64,000 nucleotides of DNA, from NCBI GenBank assembly GCA_015698045.1, contig BLAL01000271.1:186001-250000 (forward strand), in the 5' to 3' direction. Positions 57,459-64,000 of this stretch are shown in pieces. The DNA comes from Rhizophagus clarus (taxonomy: Eukaryota; Glomeromycota; Glomeromycetes; Glomerales; Glomeraceae). How positions within the stretch are numbered: the first letter of the stretch is position 1; the number at the start of each line of letters is the position of its first letter. Position numbers and translations under genes: made by a program. A model generated the notes under the pieces. The model had not been told where the DNA came from. It searched no databases and was given only the letters and a program-made list of their open reading frames with translations.

Positions 57459-59698
57459 AAGAAAGTGAGGATGAAAATCCAGCCATTTATTTAGCCGTCA
57501 CTGCCACCCAAGAAGAGCCTCATAAACTTAACCTTGGACCTTTGGATGTGCACCAGCAACAACTATTCAACAATTTGCTTACATCCTTCAGAGATATTTG
57601 TGCTAAAAGTCAGACTGAGATTGGTAGAACAAATCTCATAAAACACAAAATTTATATTGGAGATGCACGACCCATTTCCCAAGCACCCTACAGAATTAAT
57701 CCTAAAAATAAAGAATTTCTAAAGGAAGAAATTGTAAAAATGGAAGAAAATGGAATCATTAGAAAATCATGTAGCCCCTGGGCTTCACCTGTTGTAATTG
57801 TGGATAAGAAAGGAGGAGATAAGCGAATCTGCATTGATTATAGAAAACTAAATGCTATTACAAAAGCAGATGCCTACCCACTCCCTAGAATTGATGACCT
57901 GTTGGAAAGTTTTGGACAAGCCAAATGGTTCACTACCTTGGATCTTGCCAGTGGTTATTGGCAAGTAGCCATGGACGAAGCTGATATAGAAAAGACTGCC
58001 TTTGTAACTCCCTTTGGATTGTATGAATTCCTAGTCATGCCTTTTGGGTTAAGCTATGCTCCTGGTACATTTCAAAGACTAATGAATAGAGTGCTACAAG
58101 AATTTTTGAATGACTTTGTAGCCGTGTATTTGGATGATGTAATCATCTACACCAAAGGAACCTTTGAGCAACACATGGATCATATAGCTCAAGTTTTTCA
58201 AGCGCTCAGAAATTCCAACCTAAAAATAAAATTAAAGAAATGCTATTTTGCATTACCTAATATACACTTCCTAGGACATGTAGTAGGAAGAGATGGAATC
58301 AAACCAGACCCAGAAAAGATTGACAAAGTCAAGAATTACCCAATACCAACAAACCTAACTCAATTAAGAGCTGCTCTTGGATTATTCTCCTATTATAGGA
58401 AATTTATTAAGGATTTCTCTCGAATTGCAAGACCAATGCTCACTTTGTTAAAGAAAGATGCTCCTTTCAACTGGGAGGAAAAGCAACAGCAAGCCTTTGA
58501 CAGACTAAAGGAGATGCTAATTAAAGCTCCTGTACTAAGTTATCCAGATTTCGACAAACCTTTCATTATCTATACTGATGCCTCTGGAATTGGATTAGGT
58601 GCTGTATTATCTCAAATAAAAGAAGATGGTAAAGAACATGTAATTGCCTATGCAAGCAGAAGCCTTAATCCAGCAGAAAAGAACTACTCTGTAACAGACC
58701 AAGAGTGTTTGGCTGTAGTATGGGCCATAAAACATTTTCAACACTACTTAGGATTAAGACCATTCACCATCATTACTGACCACTCTGCCCTCAAATGGTT
58801 AAAGACTTCCAAGATGCTAAAAGGAAGAAGAGCTCGCTGGGTAATGGAATTACAGCAGTACGACTTTGAGATCAAACACAGACCAGGAAAACTTAATGCC
58901 AATGCTGATGCATTATCTAGAACTCCTGAAGAAACATTCTGTTTCCTAATTGAATTAGAAACATATCCTGGACCTACTAAACATACTTTATCTGCTCCAA
59001 TTACTTTAACCCCTATAGAAGAGGAAGATTATGAAGCAGATTCTGAAGAAGACATCACTACCAAACCAGTAGCAGAAATATACGAAATTATTTATCCTCA
59101 ACCATGTGAAAACTGTGAAGAAATTCAATGTATATGTTGGGGAAATGATAATAGCACTTTAGGATCAGACTATGAAAGAGATTGGCAAGAATACTACCAG
59201 CAAATGCACGACCAAGAGGATCATCCAAACTATCAGGAAGAATGGCTAGAAGAAGGTCAAGACATTTTAATTTTGAATGATGATATAGAAGGAGTCCAAA
59301 CTCCTGCATATTATTTTTCAAAGGAAGAGTTACAAGAATTATTCCAAGAGTTTATTCAAATAAAGCAAGTAATTGCTGGTCAACCTATCAATAGAGGAGG
59401 AAGTAGATGCACCCTTGAATGTGACATAGAAAATCATTATATTCATACTTATTGTACAATGTGCAAAAAGAACCTCCCATATGGGACTATCCTTCATGAT
59501 TGCATTATTGGATTTACTTTAGGGAAAATACGACCTGATATGAAGCCAGAATTTTTGGTAAACCAACCTTGGTGGGAGGAACCTGAAGGAGTAAAACAAA
59601 CCAACCTTGTTCATTATTTAAAATGTTTCTTACGACTTTCCTATGGATTACCCCCTTACACCATCTCTACTGAGCCATTTGTAGCTTCCTTAGATTAA
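57425..59698 (+). CDS. Reverse transcriptase-RNase H with Cys-rich tail
   Basis: This frame is -1 relative to gag-protease and is open from 57425, overlapping it by 34 nt. It has no nearby ATG, so translation by shift or fusion is expected. The reverse transcriptase includes KRICIDYRKLNAIT, TTLDLASGYWQVAM, PFGLSYAPGTFQ and the catalytic YLDDVIIY (58127-58150). RNase H has YTDASGIGLGAVLSQ, the catalytic-type DQECLAVVWAIKHF, TDHSALKW and HRPGK...NADALSR. Beyond 58930 lie about 250 residues not usual for the family. They are acidic, with CENCEEIQCICW (59107-59142) and a C-x3-C...H-x3-H...C-x2-C...H-x-C cluster (59410-59505), ending at TAA 59696-59698. All catalytic motifs are intact. Confidence 0.9.
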   Translation, partial: STPYEESEEEIEESEDENPAIYLAVTATQEEPHKLNLGPLDVHQQQLFNNLLTSFRDICAKSQTEIGRTNLIKHKIYIGDARPISQAPYRINPKNKEFLKEEIVKMEENGIIRKSCSPWASPVVIVDKKGGDKRICIDYRKLNAITKADAYPLPRIDDLLESFGQAKWFTTLDLASGYWQVAMDEADIEKTAFVTPFGLYEFLVMPFGLSYAPGTFQRLMNRVLQEFLNDFVAVYLDDVIIYTKGTFEQHMDHIAQVFQALRNSNLKIKLKKCYFALPNIHFLGHVVGRDGIKPDPEKIDKVKNYPIPTNLTQLRAALGLFSYYRKFIKDFSRIARPMLTLLKKDAPFNWEEKQQQAFDRLKEMLIKAPVLSYPDFDKPFIIYTDASGIGLGAVLSQIKEDGKEHVIAYASRSLNPAEKNYSVTDQECLAVVWAIKHFQHYLGLRPFTIITDHSALKWLKTSKMLKGRRARWVMELQQYDFEIKHRPGKLNANADALSRTPEETFCFLIELETYPGPTKHTLSAPITLTPIEEEDYEADSEEDITTKPVAEIYEIIYPQPCENCEEIQCICWGNDNSTLGSDYERDWQEYYQQMHDQEDHPNYQEEWLEEGQDILILNDDIEGVQTPAYYFSKEELQELFQEFIQIKQVIAGQPINRGGSRCTLECDIENHYIHTYCTMCKKNLPYGTILHDCIIGFTLGKIRPDMKPEFLVNQPWWEEPEGVKQTNLVHYLKCFLRLSYGLPPYTISTEPFVASLD

Positions 59699-59706
59699 AT
59701 CCTTAA

Positions 59707-61059
59707 CAAATAACAAATTTATTAAAAGGTGAAAGCGAAAAGTGCCTGCATTGTGACAGACAGCCTAATATTTTATTTTATTTAAGTAATTTTATAACAA
59801 TGGATACAACCCAGTATAATAGAATTTTTCAATATTTAACTACTCAACAACTACCATCAGATTTAAATACTCAACAACTTATCAAACAATTCAAAAACTT
59901 TTGTACTCCTTTTATTATTAAAAACAACTATTTATATAGAAAAGACAAACAGAAAGAAGGAAATTTATTAAGAGTAATTAGAATACATGAAATGGAACCA
60001 GTTCTTTACATGGTACATAATGATCCTACTTCTGGACACTTTGGAACTGAAATTATGTTCAACAAAATTCGTACTAGATATTACTGGCCTCAGATGTATG
60101 AAAATATTAGAGAATATGTTAAAAATTGTGACTCATGTCAAAGAAGAGGAAAACCTCAAACTCATCAATTATTACATCCAATACCTGTACATTCACCTTT
60201 TTATCAAATAGGAATAGATTTTGTAGGACCTTTACCAAAGACTTCTAATGGAAATAAATATATTATAGTTGCTATGGATTACCTGACTAAATGGCCTGAA
60301 GCAAAAGCAGTACCTAGAGCTACAGCAGAAGAAACTGAGAAATTCATATATGAAGACATTATATGCCGACATGGATGCCCTCAGAAAATACTGACAGATC
60401 GAGGAACTCATTTTAATAATCAAATTATTGATCGTTTAACCAAAAGATTTGAGATTAAGCATTTATTATCAACACCATATCATCCCCAAACCAATGGATT
60501 AGTAGAAAGATTCAATAGAACTTTATGTGAATCTTTAGCTAAATTAGTTAAACAAGTAGAACAGTGGGATCAGTTTATTCAGCCAGTTTTATTTGCTTAT
60601 CGTACAAGTAAACAATCCACAACCAAAATATCTCCTTTTTATTTAACATATGGTCGTGAAGCAAAGTTGCCAATTGATGATCTTACCCAAAATGAAGAAC
60701 AATTATCCGATAGGATCAACAAATTAGTTAATGAGTTACCACATGATAGAGAATCTACCCGACAAAGGATAGATCAGCAACAAGCCAAACAGAAATTACA
60801 TCATGATCAGCAAATTAAACGTCATAGATCTTTTCAAATAGGAGATAAAGTTTTATTGTATAAGGCTGAAAAAGCGAAACAATGGTCTGGAAAATTAGAT
60901 GAAAAATGGAAGGGACCCTATTATATCCATGCGGTTTTACAAAATGAAAGCTATAAAATAAGGGATATGCAAGGAAAAGTCCTAAAAGCTCCTTTTAATG
61001 GAAGTTTACTAAAACCTTACTACGATCAGAAAGAATGGAATCTCCCAATAATAGATTAA
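59707..61059 (+). CDS. Integrase in its own ORF
   Basis: ATG 59800 gives 419 residues, and the frame is open from 59707 with a CLHC motif before the ATG. Domains in order: an HHCC zinc-binding region (YMVHNDPTSGHFG ... NCDSCQRRG), the DDE core with IGIDFVGPLP, LTDRGTHFNN and PYHPQTNGLVERFNRTL, and a C-terminal GPF-like module (EKWKGPYYIHAVL...APFNGSLLKPYY). It lies -1 relative to the RT frame, separated by a roughly 100-nt spacer. Ty3-type integrases are normally the C-terminal part of Pol, so separate expression here is unusual. The integrase inserts element cDNA and here appears intact. Confidence 0.9.
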   Translation, partial: QITNLLKGESEKCLHCDRQPNILFYLSNFITMDTTQYNRIFQYLTTQQLPSDLNTQQLIKQFKNFCTPFIIKNNYLYRKDKQKEGNLLRVIRIHEMEPVLYMVHNDPTSGHFGTEIMFNKIRTRYYWPQMYENIREYVKNCDSCQRRGKPQTHQLLHPIPVHSPFYQIGIDFVGPLPKTSNGNKYIIVAMDYLTKWPEAKAVPRATAEETEKFIYEDIICRHGCPQKILTDRGTHFNNQIIDRLTKRFEIKHLLSTPYHPQTNGLVERFNRTLCESLAKLVKQVEQWDQFIQPVLFAYRTSKQSTTKISPFYLTYGREAKLPIDDLTQNEEQLSDRINKLVNELPHDRESTRQRIDQQQAKQKLHHDQQIKRHRSFQIGDKVLLYKAEKAKQWSGKLDEKWKGPYYIHAVLQNESYKIRDMQGKVLKAPFNGSLLKPYYDQKEWNLPIID

Positions 61060-61469
61060 TTGACCTTTTAACTCAAGATTTACAACTAGAACTTCCTTTT
61101 GAAAATGGAGATTTAATACCACCCTATGATGAAGCTGCTCCTTTTGATGAACAATTTAAAAATGCTTATGCTGCATTACGACGATCAATTCAATTGAAAG
61201 AACGATTAAACTCACTAATCAATGCTTATTATATTGGAAAATTATTAAATAGTTTAGAAACTAAAGCTCAACAATTTAGATATAAGCAAAAATTAACTAA
61301 TCATTATACGAGAATGTCAGAAAATGTCTTTGATATATTTGAACATCAACCAACTAAAATACTTGGTACTTTTTACATTACTGCGCAAATAGCAAGGAAA
61401 ATAAATAGAAGTCAGGTGAAACAGTTACGAGAAATAGTGCAAGGATTATTGGATCAAAATTCTTTATAA
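61035..61469 (+). CDS. Extra ORF after integrase, unknown function
   Basis: 144 residues from ATG 61035, overlapping the integrase end by 25 nt in the -1 frame. The protein starts MESPNNRLIDLLTQDLQ, has a Pro/Asp segment (DLIPPYDEAAPFDE) and then a helical, charged body (RRSIQLKERLNSLINAYYIGKL; RKINRSQVKQLREIVQGLL). No membrane segment, signal peptide or known motif is visible, so it is not an envelope-like protein. The lack of stops and its place in an otherwise intact element suggest it is maintained. Translation could be by reinitiation at the overlap. Confidence 0.65.
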   Translation: MESPNNRLIDLLTQDLQLELPFENGDLIPPYDEAAPFDEQFKNAYAALRRSIQLKERLNSLINAYYIGKLLNSLETKAQQFRYKQKLTNHYTRMSENVFDIFEHQPTKILGTFYITAQIARKINRSQVKQLREIVQGLLDQNSL

Positions 61470-61714
61470 TTACATCATAATTTATTGGAAAATTTATTGA
61501 TTGGATTAAATAAATCAAGTCTAAATTAATTTAATTAATTGACGCAAGTATGATCTACAAAAATAGAAATTAGTAATGATGGCAGATCCAAATTTAATTT
61601 AGTGTTAATTTTAGTTTCACAAATGATCAGCAAAAATGCGCGACTTAACTCCCCAAAATAATTTAATAGAAAATAGAAAATTTTATGAAAATTTATTAAG
61701 AAAAGAAGAAAAAT

Positions 61715-62248
61715 CTAAATAGTAGATGGTGGTTCTAAATTATTTTCTCTCATATATGTTTCATAATTGGAAATAGTTTCTTTTGCCTCATTAGCCCTTT
61801 TATGTTCCCTCTCATGTCGTACCTTCCAACCTTCCCGTTCCCTCCTATACCGCTCCTTATCCTTAGTTAATGAAAATACTTGTTCTCGTAAATCTCTATT
61901 AAACCCTGCTAACTCCTTATAATGGCCAAGTTCCCCATTTTTCTGATTTATTTCTTGTTGTAATTTCTCTACTTCTTCTTCTTTCGTTACAAAAAGCTCT
62001 CCAGCAACTTCTAAAGCTTGTTGAGCCAAGCCTTCACTTTTTTGAGGCTTATCAATGCCTTTTCTTCGAAAATGCCTTCTTCTGACGGCCTTACTTGGTT
62101 TATTATGTTTTTTCTTGTTATTTTGGCCTCGAGAGGCACGCGAACTGCGAAGTTTTCGACGAGCAACATTGGTATCAGTGCGAGTCATATTGAAAATTAA
62201 TGAAGAAAAAAAAAAAAAGATGAAAATGATTTTGAGATAGTGCGACAT
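61715..62248 (-). CDS. Antisense ORF: basic N-terminus plus coiled coil
   Basis: The minus-strand frame opens at Met 62248 and a second Met at 62188 is the likelier start, because the first 20 residues are an A/T-driven hydrophobic run. From 62188 the protein has a very basic, nuclear-signal-like part (RRKLRSSRASRGQNNKKKHN; RRRHFRRKG), then a Glu/Lys/Leu-rich coiled coil (EEEVEKLQQEINQKNGELGHY; KDKERYRREREGWKVRHERE) to TAG/stop at 61715. It lies between integrase and 3' LTR, opposite to the element's genes. Some plant Ty3-type lineages carry antisense ORFs in this position, but sequence kinship is not implied. A nucleic-acid-binding or regulatory role is possible. Confidence 0.6.
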   Translation of the reverse strand: MSHYLKIIFIFFFFSSLIFNMTRTDTNVARRKLRSSRASRGQNNKKKHNKPSKAVRRRHFRRKGIDKPQKSEGLAQQALEVAGELFVTKEEEVEKLQQEINQKNGELGHYKELAGFNRDLREQVFSLTKDKERYRREREGWKVRHEREHKRANEAKETISNYETYMRENNLEPPSTI

Positions 62249-62556
62249 TGATGAAAATTTAAATGATGAAACTTCCCAGAATTTACCAACACTTTTCCAC
62301 TAATTTCCAATCCCATAATTTTAACAAATTCAAAAATTGGTATAAATATGAGTCCATCATCAACACAAAATCGCTGTCACACGTACTCGGTCATTCCTGG
62401 CCAAAATGATCGGCTTCTATGCCTTGCTAATTTCGGGCTTTGGCACGAATTCCCTTCGGGGGCCTCTTAGCTTGGTATATCACGAGTGACCCCCATGTAC
62501 TAGCGGGTTGGGTGTGTAGTGTGGTAAAAAGAAAAGAGTTTTCAACGGAGTTCAAA
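62249..62556. other. Non-coding 3' region of the Ty3-type element
   Basis: It is GC-richer than its surroundings around 62380-62520. It includes a CCC-TTCG-GGG stem-loop at 62452-62462 and GTATATCACGAGTGACCCCC. It lies upstream of the antisense ORF and could hold that ORF's promoter, but no clear element was identified. Confidence 0.35.
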
Positions 62557-62558
62557 CT

Positions 62559-62572
62559 AAAGAAGGGGAGAA
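62559..62572 (+). other. Polypurine tract
   Basis: AAAGAAGGGGAGAA, one base before the TG of the 3' LTR, is the usual plus-strand primer site. Confidence 0.8.
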
Positions 62573-62573
62573 C

Positions 62574-63018
62574 TGTTGGCGTAGTAATCACGTGACATTG
62601 TGGCAAAGTATATAGAGCCGCCTAAGCCAAAGCCATCATAGCCTGTTATTTTTGATATTTCCGATTTATTTGATATATCAGTTTTATTTGATTTATCTGA
62701 TTTATTTGATTTAATTGATTTATTTTATTTATTTGATTTATTAGTTTTATTTGATATATTAGATTTATTTGTTATATTTTTAAATATATTTTATTTTGTA
62801 TAAATATCCTGAAATTTCTTTTTAGTTGAAAAACATCAGAGAGTGTAATAACAAAGTTATAATAACAAGTTCATATAATTAATAAATAAACTCTTTTACC
62901 TTATAAACAAACTGTCCCTTTGTGAATAGTGTGTCTTGTTGATTGGACTTGAGACATATCTATTGCATCCCTGTCTCCAAGTCATAGTTACCTGATCGAC
63001 GAACTGACCAGGGTAACA
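62574..63018 (+). repeat. 3' LTR
   Basis: 445 bp, identical to the 5' LTR by eye except for one base, followed by the CCGT duplication. Confidence 0.95.
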
Positions 63019-63022
63019 CCGT

Positions 63023-63610
63023 AATTCGCAATATTTAACAATTAAATAACAATTAAAACATCATAATTGTCATAATTGCATTATAAAAAATATATATATA
63101 TTAGTTAATTAATAAACAAATTAATTTAAACCAATTAAAATTGATTTAATTTATTGAATGTATCTACTACGTTTCATTATCATCCTGATATAGTTTAAAT
63201 ATCGTCACGATATTTCAATAAAATATTTAGCGATCTTAATGATACCATAACGACATAATTATAATATTCTAACGATACATTTTCAACAACTTCACGATAA
63301 TATTAATTTTTAAATGATATTGTGACAATATATTAAATGATATCATGACGATATATTTATGATAATTTTAACGATACATTTTCAACATCTTCACGATAAC
63401 ATCACAATTTCCATTTCAACATCATCACAACATCGAAACTATAAATCGATATAATATCAGAACGATATCAAATTTCAAATATCGTAAGGATGTTGAAAAG
63501 GTATCATTAAGATTATCATAAATATATCGTCATGATATCATTTAAAAAAATTGTGATGTTATCGTGAAGATGTTAAAAATGTATCGTTAAGATATTGTGG
63601 CAGATTTGAA
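63023..63610. repeat. Right subterminal region of the CTTTACAG-family element
   Basis: It holds many copies of ATCGTCACGATAT, TTAACGATACATTTTCAACATC and complements, mirroring the palindromes at 52600-53000. A large inverted pair lies at about 63290-63400 and 63480-63600. Confidence 0.7.
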
Positions 63611-63623
63611 GATTTCAGCAAAG

Positions 63624-63696
63624 TAAGTTAATAGAAACAATGCCAGAACGAATCAATGATGTAATTAAGGCAAAAGGGGGATATACACGATGGTAA
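63624..63696 (+). pseudogene. Tc1 transposase, displaced C-terminal tail
   Basis: After the insertion ends at 63623, TAAG continues the split codon and reads KLIETMPERINDVIKAKGG then YTRW and TAA (63694-63696), the conserved Tc1 C-terminus. The fit to position 52555 across a shared TA fixes the insertion boundaries. Confidence 0.9.
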
Positions 63697-64000
63697 AAAA
63701 TATTTGGATATATTTTTAATTAGATTTAATTTGAATTGTTTTTATTTTTTTAATAAATTCGTAATATACAATAAAGCGGCAAATTAAACGCACCAATATT
63801 TTAATAAAAATCAAGTAATTATAAAAAATCCGGCTTAATAATTATTATTAAAATTAATACAATATAAAGATCATATGACATATTAAATATTTAGTAAATA
63901 TTACGTTGATACAATTTTAAATGATCGAAAAACATATGATTTAGTAATTTATAAATTTTGGTGTGTTCGTTTTGACGCCCACTGTATAACCTAAAAATTT
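63697..64000. other. Tc1 3' untranslated region, right terminal repeat and flank
   Basis: AT-rich sequence leads to the right Tc1 end (about 63948-63984), the TA at 63985-63986 and 14 bp of flank. Confidence 0.7.

Larger units (their letters stand above)
54456..63018 (+). mobile_element. Ty3-type LTR retrotransposon, 8.56 kb, recently inserted
   Basis: It has two 445-bp LTRs (TGTT...AACA), a primer-binding site, gag-protease, RT-RNase H, integrase, an extra sense ORF, an antisense ORF, and a polypurine tract. Only one base differs between the LTRs by eye (G at about 54788, A in the 3' copy), so insertion is recent. The integrase follows RNase H, placing it in the Ty3/gypsy group. Confidence 0.95.
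52556..63623. mobile_element. CTTTACAG-family element (about 2.5 kb) inside Tc1, itself split by a retrotransposon
   Basis: The left end is CTTTACAGAAACCTTGAAAA and the right end, inward, CTTTGCTGAAATCTTCAAAT, an imperfect inverted repeat. TA lies on both sides. Without the Ty3-type insertion it is about 2.5 kb and has no ORF. Both subterminal regions (52600-53000 and 63160-63610) carry many GATATCGTNACGATAT-like palindromes, and 53560-54300 holds splice-like modules. 52556-53185 is the inverted sister of 1-629. Confidence 0.8.
51262..63984 (+). mobile_element. Tc1-type transposon enlarged to 12.7 kb by nested insertions
   Basis: The left end CAGTGGGCGTTAAAACGAAT (51262) pairs with the right end, inward CAGTGGGCGTCAAAACGAAC (63984). 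TA flanks each side. The transposase gene runs 51637-52555 and is completed at 63624-63696. Subtracting the insertion at 52556-63623 and one TA leaves an element of about 1.65 kb, the normal Tc1 size. Confidence 0.9.

Noticed and set aside
61035-61469. Envelope-like gene
   Set aside because: There is no signal peptide, membrane helix or Cys pattern, so the element is not called a retrovirus-like agent.
62339-62348. TATA box for the antisense ORF
   Set aside because: The TATAAATA-type sequence is on the plus strand, while the minus strand reads only TTTATA. Position and strand do not support a call.

Overview
The window is very AT-rich eukaryotic DNA with short GT-AG introns, dominated by nested transposable elements. 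The mix of Tc1/mariner, pogo, hAT and CACTA-like transposases, a Ty3-type LTR element and a SAM-domain cargo gene suggests an arbuscular mycorrhizal fungus (Rhizophagus-like). That is an inference from protein families and composition, not a database match. Only one host gene looks intact: an 11-exon gene at 45744-49223 for a secreted or membrane protein of about 924 residues.

Layout. 1-629 is the end of an element whose sister copy lies inverted at 52556-53185. 630-6900 holds AT-rich arrays and an element (4288-6671) with intron-bounded microexon modules, itself inserted in an exon of an outer microexon array. 7821-10880 is a decayed CACTA-like transposase. 11513-12255 is a Thr/Pro-rich repeat gene cut off by a Tc1 relict (12256-17109), which is split by a 4-kb element (12371-16336) carrying microexons of 33, 36, 33, 45 and 30 nt. 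17455-23015 is a gag-like gene split by a hAT transposon (19006-22570, 8-bp target duplication). 24452-26045 is a decayed coiled-coil gene. 26125-27956 holds a repeat-rich element and a Tc1 relict. 28344-33655 is a nest: an inverted-repeat element, a foldback palindrome, and a 3.4-kb DDE transposon (30148-33560) with a convergent SAM-domain gene. 33795-37729 is a pogo-like transposase gene split by two hAT-type non-autonomous elements, one carrying a tandem microexon array. 38-45 kb is nearly gene-free, with small MITEs.

51262-63984 is a four-level nest. A Tc1 element is interrupted in its last transposase codons by an 11-kb insertion. That insertion is a 2.5-kb non-coding element of the CTTTACAG family, split in turn by a near-pristine 8.6-kb Ty3-type retrotransposon. 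The retrotransposon has 445-bp LTRs, gag-protease, RT-RNase H with a Cys-rich tail, a separate integrase ORF, an extra sense ORF and an antisense basic/coiled-coil ORF.

The most striking recurrent signal is the microexon module: polypyrimidine-AG, a 30-48-nt exon, GTAAGT or similar, then an intron of roughly 85-130 nt whose branch-point motif (TACTAAC/CTAAT) sits in the loop of a short hairpin. It occurs inside several unrelated DNA elements, on both strands, and in the clearest case reads as a 12-residue repeat ending in a stop.
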